DNA of 64,000 nucleotides from Lineus longissimus. Taxonomy: Eukaryota > Nemertea > Pilidiophora > Heteronemertea > Lineidae. Of this stretch, positions 1 through 10,882 are shown one piece after another; the stretch's first letter is position 1; every line of letters begins with the position of its first letter. The stretch is from assembly GCF_910592395.1 (NCBI RefSeq), contig NC_088317.1:19204039-19268038 (forward strand), given 5' to 3'. A model generated the notes under the pieces. That model had not been told where the DNA came from. It saw nothing but the letters and a program-made list of their open reading frames with translations, and made no database searches. The position numbers and the translations under genes are program-made.

Positions 1-363
1 TGATGAGACAGCTGTCTCTATCTTGCCCAGAATGACTGGGTTTGACCAGTTGATGAGGAGGGTCAAACCTAAAAGGAGGAACAATGAACTAACTGAACAA
101 ACACCAGACCAGTCAGCCAATGTGCTTTCCACAGTCAGAATCATCAGGAGTTGAATAGCATATGCCTGATGTTGGTTTGAAGGACCATATGTCTTCTCTC
201 ATGGCCTTCCCTTGGCTTAGTAAACTCTTGTCTCATACTGAGATTTGATTATTATAGAACAGCTTCTAATTTTATGCCCATCCAGTTAGGACAATCTGGT
301 CATTGCATGGTGGCCGAGTGTCTTTTCAGCTCTTCCCATAATATCTTCTAATTCTGATTTCAG
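1..363 (+). other. Intron of the MFSD1-like gene (5' part outside window)
   Basis: No convincing coding segment is seen here. The stretch ends in a pyrimidine-rich acceptor (ttctgatttcag) directly before the first visible MFSD1 exon, so it is read as intron. The first half of the transporter, roughly six transmembrane helices, must lie to the left of the window. Confidence 0.6.
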
Positions 364-3300
364 CTGGTTGCACATGTGTCATGTCCCTGTTCTGTGCTCT
401 CGCCTTGGCGTACTTCGACAAACGACTGAACCGGATATTGAAAAAAGATGAAGAAAAAACGGGTAGGGTTGGATGAAATTGGTATAAGCTCAACTCATTT
501 ATAGTTGAAGAAGTTTCAAACCTTGAATGTAATGGCGATTGCCTTCAGAGCAGTATTAAGAAGTTTTGAAATGAATGACTGCATAGAGATGATTCTCCAT
601 GTGCTCAGGTAGTAGCTCAAACTCTCCCAAGTTTTCCCTGGTTCGAACCCCACAGTCAGCCTGTGACGTGGGTCTCTTTTGTTAAACTGATGCTGAATTA
701 GACTGATTCTTACCATCGCTAGCCCAGTGTTAAGTTTCTTATGCTTGCATCACTCTGGTCCTATTTACGCTGTCGCACAGAGCCCAAAGCCTCCTAAAAG
801 TGGTGTTCTGGTGTTATTTGAAATATCTGGTTGGCCGTATTGTATGCACAGGGCCAATGTGAGTATTAAAGGAAAGTGCCATTATCAGAGGAGGGAGAAG
901 TTTTTCCACTTGACTTACCAGTCGAGTTTGTTGTGAACTTGTACTTGTTGTTTGCAGGTGAAGTGATCCACATGACTGATATCAAAGACTTCTCTATAGC
1001 AGTCTGGCTCTGTTGTCTCATCTGTGTTGCCTACTATGTTGCTATCTTCCCTTTCATTGGATTGGGGCTGTAAGTATGTCATTGAAGTGGCCCTATCCTA
1101 AATATAGAATTGTGACTATGTCTTCATCAAACCATTGGGAATAATCAAACAAATCTCTCTTCATTATGTGTTTCCACACATCAGACTGCAGTGGTCATTG
1201 GGCTCAACGTGGCCTACTTTTGAGGGATCAGGAAGCAGACAGTACATTTTCACGCCCACAAAAAGGGGAAGTTTCATGATAAACTCTACCAAGTATAGAT
1301 AAGTACTTGCCTCGTCCTTGACGTCCTCGTCCTTGACGTCCTCGTCCTTGACGTCCTCGTCCTTGACGTCCTCGTCCTTGACGTCCTCGTCCTTGAACAT
1401 TGAATCTGATCTTGATTCATGTCGTGTTTTCCAGCGTGTTCTTTGAGCAGAAGTTTGACATGGAACCAGCAGACGCTAATGCTGTCAACAGGTGTGTTAC
1501 CTCTAGATTCACCTTTTGGCTGTTTTGATAGGTTAGCCTTTGTGCTCCCTTTCAACAATCACTTCATCTGTGACATTACAGTCTAAACCGGTCTTCATTG
1601 TAACCATTCGAATGTATTATGGGCTGATAGCCTGTATTGAAAAGATAGAACGCATGTAAGCTCAAGTTAACCAAAGCTCTATGAATCTTCACTTTCTCAT
1701 TACAGTATCGTCTACATCATTTCTGCTGTTGCATCACCATTTTTTGGCTTTGTGATTGACAAGACTGGGAAGAATGTATTCTGGGTAATAGCTGGTGTGT
1801 TAGTGACGATAGCCTGCCATGGCACACTGGCATTTACGTTCATAAATCCTTATGTGGCAATGGTACGTGTATTGTTTGTCTAATGAATGTAACAGAGTGA
1901 GGATGATATATTGTACCTCCTAAGTGACACTGTCATGGGCACCGCCTAGTGTTGTATTACTTGGGCACCCTCCACCGATTGACCGCTCTTGGCCTTGCTC
2001 GACTTCAGTGAGCAAATGGACCAAGCCCATCTCCATAAGGAAGTTGCTTGAAGGAATGAATGGTTTGATGTCTCAACAATGAACAGTCAAAGATATGTGA
2101 AGTTATGGACAACTCTGTACCTCAGCTTTCCTGTTTTGAATTGAATTGTTTATTGCAAACCTGAATATCATGTAAATTGTAACAATACATTTAATTGTCT
2201 TTGCAGAGTGTCATGGGCTTAGCCTACTCTGTTCTGGCCAGTGCCTTGTGGCCAATGGTAGCTTTAGTTGTACCCGAACATCAGTTAGGAACTGCATATG
2301 GAATGTAAGTAAGGCTAGTGTGTGACCACTGGCTTGTGAGTGTACTTGTAGTATAGCTTAGCCTACTCCATTCTAGCCAGGGCCTAGCATTTGCTTCCAC
2401 CCCAGGAGTGTTCTTGTTCCTCTGTGTGAACAGATGGGTAGGTGATAAGGCTGATAGTAGGATGAAACATTCTCATGTTTCAATGTATAATGTAACTACT
2501 ATTTACTTGTCACACAGTTTCGAAAGAGTTCTTGCAATGAGACATAAGACCAATGTTTCTTTGTGTTGGTGCTTATCCCAGGGACAAGAAAACAGCCAAT
2601 TCAACTTGTCAGTAGCTCATGGTGGATTCTTCTCCCTGACCAAGCACTGAGTCACTATGGTAGTTAACCAACCAGCTCAAACGAGATTGCACAGCATGAA
2701 ACCAGGCCAAATTTGAAGTGACTAGGGGATATCTAGATTCCGCAGTGAAATGCGTAAAGAGCAACGCAGAAGAAGAAATATGAAATCATGAAATGGATAA
2801 ACAGATCATTGTCATGTTGTTCCTTTTCAGAATGCAGTCCATCCAGAATCTGGGTCTTGCTGTGATCTCTATAGTTGCTGGTCTGATTGTCGACAGCAAA
2901 GGCTATTTATTCCTGGAGGTCTTCTTCCTTGCCTGGTTGTGTTGTAAGTGTTCCACTTCATAACAGCTAAAATGTCAGATAAATTCAATCAATCAATGCA
3001 AGCCGAGAAATTGACCTTGAGTAAATACTTGGTTTATACACTATGAGCTTTGTCAGTACAACTAACATGTTTGACAGAGGTCACCTGGTGATATCAGCTG
3101 ACCTCCAGGGTTGTCGGTTCTGAGGATCTGGTCATGGGTGTGTGCCAGTTGCAGGCACCATCTCCATAGAGGTCATCTGAAACATAGATACTGCAGCATA
3201 GACCTGCAGTCATTAGCTCATCACACACCAGGAAGTTATACACTTGAACTCCCCTGGCATGGACATCAAGCTGTCTCATCAATTATCAGTATGACCGACT

Positions 3301-3563
3301 TGGACAAGGCCTTGGTTACTTCAGTACCACCCTCCCAACAATCTCATGAGAGAGACCCTGTGGTTACTACAGCAGTCTTAACTTAGTCTTCAACATGAGA
3401 GATCAACTCCAGAAGAAGAATTAATTAGCATCTGAAATGTCATCTTCTTCCAGTGGCTCTGATAGGAGCTGTGTTATTGTATGTGACAGACGCCACGCGA
3501 GGAGGGAGATTGAACATGTCCGCCGGGACGAGACGCAACATCGAAGAGTTGCAAGAAGAGTAA
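364..3563 (+). CDS. MFSD1: MFSD1-like lysosomal MFS transporter, C-terminal half (seven exons)
   Basis: Exons: 364-462, 958-1069, 1435-1491, 1706-1862, 2207-2304, 2831-2943, 3454-3563, all with GT-AG borders. Phases join without a break to give 248 residues and a TAA stop. The product matches the C-terminal half of MFSD1 (human protein about 465 residues). Recognisable stretches are VIHMTDIKDF, FPFIGLG, FGFVIDKTGKN, ALWPMVALVVPEHQLGTAYG, MQSIQNLGLAVISIVAGLI and GYLFLEVFF, covering about six transmembrane helices. Known for the family: MFSD1 sits in the lysosomal membrane, needs the accessory glycoprotein GLMP for stability, and exports dipeptides. The 5' exons are outside the window. The stop at 3563 overlaps a good donor (GA|gtaaga at 3560), so the last exon may instead splice to 7983. 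The fold and name are secure; the exact C-terminus is not. Confidence 0.9.
1310..1396. repeat. 15-bp minisatellite in MFSD1 intron
   Basis: About six near-identical copies of cctcgtccttgacgt lie in the intron before the exon at 1435, ending about 38 bp from the acceptor. The unit is a multiple of three and has no stops on the minus strand, giving a spurious DEDVK repeat. Confidence 0.9.
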
Positions 3564-5483
3564 GAATACTTTTCACATTTATTTCTTTGCTCATTTTGGA
3601 TGTTGGTTGTGAAATGCACAAAACCCATTCTAGCTCCTTTCAGAAAATGCTGAGCTGGAACGAACATGATAATGAGCACCAGTGAGGGCCACCTTTGATG
3701 TTTTGACATCGAACCCTCAGAGACTGTTTTCATGTGAAACAGTTCCCTCTTTCTGAGGTTGTGTGGTCAGTTACAATTGACCAACTAATAACAAAAGTAA
3801 TCCACCACCTTTGACAATCACCTGGTTTAACCATGTTAACTGCAGTTTCCTGCTGTGTTGGAAACTTGGCATAGCCAGTAAAGCCTTTGTTGTATAAGGT
3901 GCGATGTTTCACAACCAACTATTCTTGCTTTCTCTGATATTCACTGGGTTTTTTCGCTTCTTGTGCTTGAGCATATTTCTTGAGTTTTCTTGTCTCATTT
4001 TATTTGCTCTGTAGGTGGAATTCTAAGGACATATTAGTGTCCTTTTGAAGTTGCTGTCTCTTGCTTGTGACTTGTCGGACATCAGCCAACCTAATGAAGG
4101 GACACACAGGATTAAAAACTTCAACATCCAACCCCGTTTAGGAGGTTATTAATCCTGTGGGTCCTTAGATTTCTGGCAGATTATGCTGCACGCCAAGATC
4201 AATTCTTTTGTCGCTGCCCTCACCCTGGAGAATCATTATCCAAACAGCTGAGCCAATCCTGTGCTCTGGATTTCTTAGTATTATGTTCATGTCAAGTCTG
4301 TCTCCGTAGATTGTTAAAACTCATGAATTATACATCAGGCTCATCATAAGATGTAATGAGGTGACATTGTGATGAGAGATAAACAGCGTATAGCTATAGC
4401 ATTACGTGGAGACCAGGAATGGCAGACCTGTTGACTCCAACTCTCAGCTATGTTATACCTATACACTGTTCATGACATCCACCACAGCTGCACCTCTCAG
4501 AACACCCAGGTACAATGCTTATTTAACTGGATCATCAAATGAAACAATTATAGCATATTATCTGTTCAGACCTCTGTGAGCACAACAGGTTGTCATCGTC
4601 AATATGATGTGACTATAACAATATGAAAAGTTGAGCTTCAGTGATGGATTTCTGGCTTCTGATTCTCCACATTGATCACATTGTTTTTTCACGATCACCC
4701 ATTTGCTTTGCATGTTTTCATTTTCCGTTGTTTTATTTTCTTGTAGTAAGTCTGTGCAAAACGAAAAGCAGTAGCCCTGCCTTTGTCAGAAATACACATC
4801 TCCGTGCTGCTGCTCTAGTCGGGGGAGGATGTGGAGTCTGGAAATGGGAGACATACACGTCCTGTGATTGGACAATGAACTTACTCTTCAGATTTAATTT
4901 CTGATTGGACTACATGCTGCCGACTCAACAAACAATTTGTCTGATCTGTTATGGCTTGTTTATTAGATAATGAACTCTTAAAGGAAAAACAACTGTACTT
5001 TTGTATTCAACATGAGTCGAGACAAGCCACTGTGAATCTAGCATTTATTTGGATGTACGTCATGCTGGAACATGACGTCATTTCAAGTACATTGACCACA
5101 AGGCATGACGTCACTCACCTCGCTAGTATAGTCATCTAGTTTGTCAATTTAACTGAGCATGTGCTTGACCAAAAGTTAGATTTATTCAATAACTGTTTAT
5201 TCACTTCTCCAAGTCTTGAATTTACTGGAATGGTAGAGACATTTCTTTGGTCTAATTGAAGCACATCAAATAGGTGAAAGGCATATTGTTTCAGAGACCA
5301 GTCAGCCGACCTGTCAGTTACAGAGGTAATGATGTTGTGACCACAGGCCACTGAATCAAGTGTCAGTTAGGTGTCAAATCAGTGTAAAAAGGGTTTAGGT
5401 AGAAGAGGGAGCAAGAAATCCAAAAGGAGCAAGAAATCAAAAGAGGTCTTTAAGACTGAAAGCTAGGAAACTTTTACAGGAGA
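3564..5483. other. MFSD1 3' UTR / intergenic or intron; little recognisable
   Basis: No coding exon was recognised. No AATAAA signal lies soon after the MFSD1 stop at 3563; the first ones are near 5597 and 5625, beyond the G-rich tract. That leaves open either a very long 3' UTR or a terminal exon further right. Two perfect CRE sites near 5073 and 5106 are listed separately. Confidence 0.5.
5073..5113. promoter_or_regulatory. Pair of CRE/ATF sites (TGACGTCA)
   Basis: Two perfect palindromic TGACGTCA octamers sit at 5073-5080 and 5106-5113, with a half site (acgtcatg) at 5058. They bind CREB/ATF proteins in animals. No gene start was recognised beside them, so their role is unknown. Confidence 0.35.
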
Positions 5484-5583
5484 GGGGGGGGCGGGGCGGG
5501 GCGGGGCGGGGCGGGGCGGGGCGGGGCGGGGCGGGGCGGGGCGGGGCGGGGCGGGGCGGGGCGGGGCGGGGCGGGGCGGGGCG
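5484..5583. repeat. (GGGGC)n microsatellite, about 19 copies
   Basis: A nearly pure 100-bp tract of the pentamer GGGGC starts in a run of eight Gs. Runs of four Gs separated by one C should form very stable G-quadruplexes on the plus strand. The proline-rich minus-strand frame across it is not a gene. Confidence 0.95.
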
Positions 5584-6289
5584 AAGTTGTGTAGTAATAA
5601 ATTCTTCAGTCTGATGGCCAAAAATCAATAAATTGTTATGAACACTCGTGGGGCCAGTCAAAAGTGACATCATAGGGTTGGGTTGTTGGCAATCCACCTG
5701 TCGGTTTAGGAGAAAATCACAGACAAACAAACCGACCTTTCTTGAGTTTAATAGTGTTGGCTTTATTATTTGTCATTTATGACATTGTCCACAAATGGTG
5801 CTTGGCTCTGATATATGGCTACATGTCGTTGTATTTCTAACATATTTTTTTGTAAAATGATTTGCATAATTGTAAGTATACATGTAAATTAGAATAATTC
5901 ATACTTGATAATTGTGCCTCAGCTGCAAAACCAATCACCTGACGGTAAGAGTAAAGACTTGGGTATAGATGCTTGATAATCATTTGGAAGTAATTTTCAT
6001 AACAAAATGATGATGATTTCAATCGACATCTCACTGTCCGGACAAAAATAATGCATTAAATGGACGGTCTGGTCAGTCATATGTCCGATGCGTTTCATCG
6101 CCTGAAGATTGCATTAAAGAATAATCCAGGTCCCATCTGACCTTGGCCACTTAAATGTCAAATTGAAACGGGTCATGGTTACTGTATCATTTGTCTTTTA
6201 TTCAATTAAACCCATTTTAAATGTTCCCCTTTCCTTTCTCTTTTCATTTTGGGGGAAATACCAACCAGAGGCGTCGCCATTGGGGGCGT

Positions 6290-7545
6290 AGCCAGCGGGG
6301 TCTGTCTCCAGCGGGGTCTGTGTCCAGCGGGGTCCGTCTCCAGCGGGGTCCGTGTCCAGCAGGGGACGTGTCCAGCGGGGGCGTATCCAGCGGGGTCCGT
6401 GTCCAGCGGGGTCCGTGTCCAGCGGGGTCCGTGTCCAGCGGGGGACGTGTCCAGCGGGGGCGTATCCAGCGGGGTCCGTCTCCAGCGGGGGACGTGTCCA
6501 GCGGGGGCGTATCCAGCGGGGTCCGTGTCCAGCGGGGGACGTGTCCAGCGGGGGCGTATCCAGCGGGTCCGTGTCCAGTGGGGGCGTATCCAGCGGGTCC
6601 GTGTCCAGTTGGGGCGTATCCAGCGGGTCTGTGTCCAGCGGGGTCCGTGTCCAGCGGGGGACGTGTCCAGCGGGGGACGTGTCCAGCGGGGGACGTGTCC
6701 AGCGGGGGACGTGTCCAGCGGGGGACGTGTCCAGCGGGGGACGTGTCCAGCGGGGGACGTGTCCAGCGGGGGCGTAGCCAGCGGGGTCCGTCTCCAGCGG
6801 GGTCCGTGTCCAGCGGGGTCCGTGTCCAGCGGGGTCCGTGTCCAGCGGGGGACGTGTCCAGCGGGGGCGTATCCAGCGGGGTCCGTGTCCAGCGGGGTCC
6901 GTGTCCAGCGGGGTCCGTGTCCAGCGGGGGACGTGTCCAGCAGGGGCGTATCCAGCGGGGTCCGTCTCCAGCGGGGTCCGTGTCCAGCGGGGGACGTGTC
7001 CAGCGGGGGCGTATCCAGCGGGGTCCGTGTCCAGCGGGGGACGTGTCCAGCGGGGGCGTATCCAGCGGGTCCGTGTCCAGTGGGGGCGTATCCAGCGGGT
7101 CCGTGTCCAGTTGGGGCGTATCCAGCGGGTCCGTGTCCAGCGGGGGCGTATCCAGCGGGGGCGTATCCAGCGGGGGACGTGTCCAGCGGGGGACGTGTCC
7201 AGCGGGGGACGTGTCCAGCGGGGGACGTGTCCAGCGGGGGACGTGTCCAGCGGGGGACGTGTCCAGCGGGTCCGTGTCCAGCGGGGGCGTGTCCAGCGGG
7301 GTCCGTGTCCAGCGGGGGACGTGTCCAGCGGGGTCCGTGTCCAGCGGGGTCCGTGTCCAGCGGGGTCCGTGTCCAGCGGGGGACGTGTCCAGCGGGGGAC
7401 GTGTCCAGCGGGGGACGTGTCCAGCGGGGACGTGTCCAGCGGGGACGTGTCCAGCGGGGCCGTGTCCAGCGGGTCCGTGTCCAGTGGGGGCCGTGTCCAG
7501 TGGGACGTATCCAGCGGGGCGTATCCAGCAGGGGCGTCTCCCCCG
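6290..7545. repeat. GC-rich 15/16-bp minisatellite, about 1.25 kb
   Basis: About 80 copies of three interleaved unit types share the core tccagcgggg: gtgtccagcggggtcc (16 bp), gtgtccagcgggggac (16 bp) and gtatccagcgggggc (15 bp). Because the units lack stops in most frames, open frames of 450-480 codons appear on both strands; these are repeat artefacts. Blocks of the same unit order recur (for example around 6540-6640 and 7030-7140), showing segmental duplication within the array. Confidence 0.95.
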
Positions 7546-9277
7546 AGGTGACCAAAAATGTGTTTTTGACCGCGATTCTTGCCGAAAAATCGCCTGAGAG
7601 TCATTTGCTACGCCCCTGCATTCGTTGCCTTGTGGTTTCGTGGCCTTGAGCCAAGGAACACTGCCCACACTTGTTTTAGCACAGATGGTCACCTATTTTC
7701 CGTTCAGATGCAATGCATAGTTTGTTTTGATTTAGCATGCCTGTTCCATCATCATTTATTGGCTGTGTTGGGATACTCAGTGAGTGGTTGTCCGAGGCCT
7801 GTTCTGCAGTAACCTAATCATCAAAGACAAAATTATATAGAAACTGTCAGGATGGGGTTAGAGATCACGGCCGACGGTTTCCTGCTCTAAATGTTTGACA
7901 ATCGAGAAAAATAAACTTGCACGAATATTTGGTAGTTGGCCTAATTAAAACAAACAATACTGATAACGCCATGATATTTCAGAGTGGCTCCGTCAGCAGC
8001 AGCAAATGTTGGTCGGACCTGATGATGAAGCGTCCAACCGAGAACAGGGTTTGCTCTCAGGAATGGATATCAATCAAGAATTGGTACCTGGAATTGGTTC
8101 ACTTCAGCTTCCAAACCATTACAACATCAAGATGTCAGCGCTGGCTCATCACAGTAGTGTTATACACTGAACAGGACACTCGGCTTCAATGATGCCTATT
8201 TCACGACAAGATAGCAGGACTGCTACTGTGGAACAGTATCCTGACCTGGCTCCGATCACAGTAGTGTCGTACACTAAAAGATCCGACCGAAGACATGAGT
8301 CTCTGGGCAAATAAATCCAATTAGTGCCCAACTGTAGTGGTACTCATGCCGGCGTGCTGTGATTGGTGTGATGAATATGTGAGCATTTGACTTGTGTGAT
8401 ACTGACAGGTCCTTGGTGAGTGAGAGGAGGAAACGGAAAGAGGCTGTTGGCTATGTGAAGATAGGCCTCTTCTTGGTGTTGTACATGTCTAGCACATTGT
8501 GGGCTGCTGGTTGTGGGGTGAATTAGCAGTGTAGAGCTGTGTACACTGTCATGTCCATGATGTGTGGTTATACTGCCAAAGCAAGTCCAGTGTGCCAGAT
8601 ACTAATGGTTGATAGTGATTGATGACCAATTCACCTCATTTAGTCCTCAGTTCCGAAAAGTAGGTTGTATGAAGCAACATCACAGAACTATCTTTTCCCT
8701 TAAGAGAAACTATGCTTGGTTGCATTTATTTTATACTGGTACGTGCATATGATGATTTGATAGAAGTGCATGGGTAAACACAAATATTGTTTATCTGCGC
8801 AATATCATGAATGTTATGACTTGGTAAATATATTTTTAGCTCAGCTGACAAATTATGCCAAATGCCCCAATTCTTCCAATTCCTTGATTTACATATTAAT
8901 CAGTAACAATATGGTCGTATTTCACCTGAGGATCGATCAATTTGCAAGTGACTGATCCTCACTTGGTCAGACTTCTGAGTTAGTCCATTTATCATCTGGC
9001 CTAATCCTCAAGCACCCTTAATAGTGAGTTAGGAGGAGGGACAAGGCCGATCCACTGCATCTGGAGTGTATACTGGGTAAGCTGGGTGATCTTTGCATTG
9101 CATCACTTAGATAGCAAGTGGATTTCAGATCATGCTGATATCTCCACTATTTCTTGTGGATGCCAAATGTTTGAATTGCCAAACTGTTGCACCAAAGAGG
9201 GTGGAGATGAGCCTCGCCAAGAGATCTCTTTGACCAGTCCAAGAGTATAGAAGCTGAGAATGAAAGAGACTTCATGA
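7546..9277. other. Intergenic or terminal intron; one candidate terminal exon inside
   Basis: Apart from the exon-like segment at 7983-8330, no coding region is recognised. A weak open stretch follows an acceptor-like site near 8409 (frame reading SLVSERRKRKEAVGYVK...), but it has no other support. Confidence 0.4.
7983..8330 (+). other. Candidate terminal exon, possibly of MFSD1
   Basis: An acceptor (gccatgatatttcag) precedes this stretch. One frame is open for 61 residues, WLRQQQQMLVGPDDEASNRE at the start and ending in SVIH, with a stop at 8168-8170. AATAAA follows at 8309-8314. Composition looks coding. Spliced from the in-phase donor at 3560, however, the reading frame would be a different one and would add only EVAPSAAANVGRT before a stop at 8020-8022. 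The 61-residue frame needs a phase-1 donor that I did not find. It may be an alternative MFSD1 3' exon or part of an unseen gene. Confidence 0.35.
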
Positions 9278-9572
9278 CACAACCAGTCGATCGTCCACGA
9301 CACAACCAGTCGATCGTCCACGACACAACCAGTCGATTGTCCATGACACAACCAGTCGATCGTCCATGACATGACACAACCAGTCGATCGTCCATGACAT
9401 GACACAACCAGTCGATCGTCCATGACATGACACAACCAGTCGATCGTCCATGACATGACACAACCAGTCGATCGTCCACGACACAACCAGTCGATTGTCC
9501 ACGACACAACCAGTCGATCGTCGATGACACAACCAGTCGATCGTCGATGACACAACCAGTCGATCGTCCATG
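9278..9572. repeat. 23/28-bp minisatellite
   Basis: About 12 copies of cacaaccagtcgatcgtcca plus a 3-8 base tail. Units are 23 bp, or 28 bp where the tail reads tgacatga. Each contains the palindrome CGATCG. Open minus-strand frames across it are artefacts. Confidence 0.93.
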
Positions 9573-9579
9573 AACAAGA

Positions 9580-9866
9580 GACCTGGTCAGTGGTATTGTT
9601 GCATTACAAAAAGACTGTCACAACCAGATACAGGAGACGTGGTTTGTATATCGCATTGTTAAAAGACAATGTCACAACCAGAAACAGGAGACCTTGGTGG
9701 GTGGTATCGCACTGTTACTGGTTGTGACATTGTCTTTTAACAATACGATACCACCAACCAAGTCTCCTGTATCTGGTTGTGACATTGTCTTTTAACAATG
9801 CGATACCACCCACCAAGTCTCCTGTATATGGTTGTGACATTGTCTTTTTATAGTGCGATACAATTT
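9580..9866. mobile_element. Foldback / inverted-repeat element
   Basis: A unit of about 60 bp (ggttgtgacattgtctttta, then acaatgcgataccac, then caagtctcctgta) occurs about twice in minus orientation (9585-9713) and more than twice in plus orientation (9716-9866). The whole region can fold into a long hairpin. No coding sequence is present, so it would be a non-autonomous foldback or MITE-like element. It ends roughly 30 bp before the promoter motifs of the ankyrin/SOCS gene. Confidence 0.75.
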
Positions 9867-9869
9867 GGA

Positions 9870-10010
9870 TTGCGCACGTGCATTTGTTTACAATTTCATT
9901 TCCCGCGAAATATCGAAGATCACATGACCTGCTAACGCGGATTGGTTATAACATATACCACAAACGAGGCTGCGAAAAATATCCGGGAACTTACAAGATG
10001 GCTGCGACCG
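9870..10010 (+). promoter_or_regulatory. Promoter region of the ankyrin/SOCS gene
   Basis: A compact set of promoter motifs is visible: E-box CACGTG at 9875-9880, an E2F-type TTTCCCGCGAAA at 9899-9910, an inverted CCAAT box (ATTGG) at 9941-9945, and a YY1-like CAAGATGGCTGCGAC at 9994-10008. The YY1 motif typically lies just downstream of transcription starts of broadly expressed, TATA-less genes. The arrangement suggests transcription starts near 9950-9990. The assignment is inferred from motifs only. Confidence 0.6.
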
Positions 10011-10118
10011 AGGAAGGTGAAGGCGAAAGTTGACAACCCAAATATTTTATGTTTACAATTTTTCCGACGCAGAAATGGGATCTAGATGACAAAATTAAAC
10101 GATCTCGATTAATGCCAT
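9960..10118 (+). other. Non-coding first exon of ankyrin/SOCS gene with uORF 9998-10033
   Basis: The proposed first exon ends at a strong donor (GCCAT|gtaagt, exon end 10118) and would join the acceptor at 10751-10752. It contains an 11-codon upstream open frame, MAATEEGEGES, at 9998-10033, whose ATG lies inside the YY1-like motif. The 5' border is approximate. An alternative donor inside the uORF (GGAAG|gtgaag) is weaker. Confidence 0.5.
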
Positions 10119-10753
10119 GTAAGTATTCATGTTCAGGGTTTGTTTGGATGTTTAGTTGAACATTTGTTTCCCAAAGAAGGTCCTTAGTTGACGATTTTTC
10201 TGGTGGTTGTTTTTTCAATTCGCAATGAATAAGCACTGTGAATGTCTGTGTACAATATGTATAACACTAGAGGTGGCGATGAATGATGATGCGCAGTACG
10301 AGACTTACATCGAGGAGGAGTGCACTGTAACTGTAACAGTGTGAACATCAGTTGTATTGGTCCTTGTACTGTGTCTGGCTAGCAAGACATGCAACATGTG
10401 TACATACAGTAGCCTAGGCCTGTGTAAATAAAAACTGATCAAACAAGCATAAGCAATACGATCTGAGTACGCCTCAGCTAACTTGGGAAGGATAGGCCCT
10501 TTCACAGAAGACAAATCAGTGCCAAAACAAATTAAATGCATGCACCGAACACGTCAGAAGGTATTAGCCGACTTCGGACAATGCATGGAGACTCGGCGAT
10601 CCTTTATTCAAGGTGAAACACATGACGATGACTTGTCGGTGTCGAAACTAATGTCTTCGAAATGGTCAATTAAATAGGGTTAAATAAATGGTAGTTTGAA
10701 ACTGTGTGAGGATGGCTAGAAGGGCATATTAAGTTATTTTTCATTCTTTTAGT

Positions 10754-10882
10754 ATGATGAGACGATGGGTAACAAATACTCGCACCATTCTCGACGACCG
10801 CGCATCAACCCAGCACAGATCCCATGGCTTCTGCGTGGGGCTATCCGGAGTAACAATATCGAGACGCTCCAATATCTCCTGA
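10754..10882 (+). promoter_or_regulatory. Overlapping out-of-frame uORF at the ASB-like start
   Basis: Two ATGs (10754, 10757) precede the real start by 11 and 8 bases in another frame. The frame runs 42 codons into the coding exon and stops at 10880-10882. If both are in the mRNA, scanning ribosomes meet them first, which could lower translation of the ASB-like protein. Confidence 0.45.

Noticed and set aside
600-660. tRNA-like B box (ggttcgaacccc)
   Set aside because: No matching A box or cloverleaf could be drawn around it.
6198-7692. Open frames of 450-480 codons on both strands
   Set aside because: They lie wholly in the 15/16-bp array; stop-free units give open frames in several phases at once.
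8409-8524. Possible exon after ctgatactgacag
   Set aside because: A short open frame with no donor, no partner exon and no recognisable content.
9130-9577. Minus-strand frames of 101-141 codons
   Set aside because: They follow the 23/28-bp array and change frame from copy to copy.
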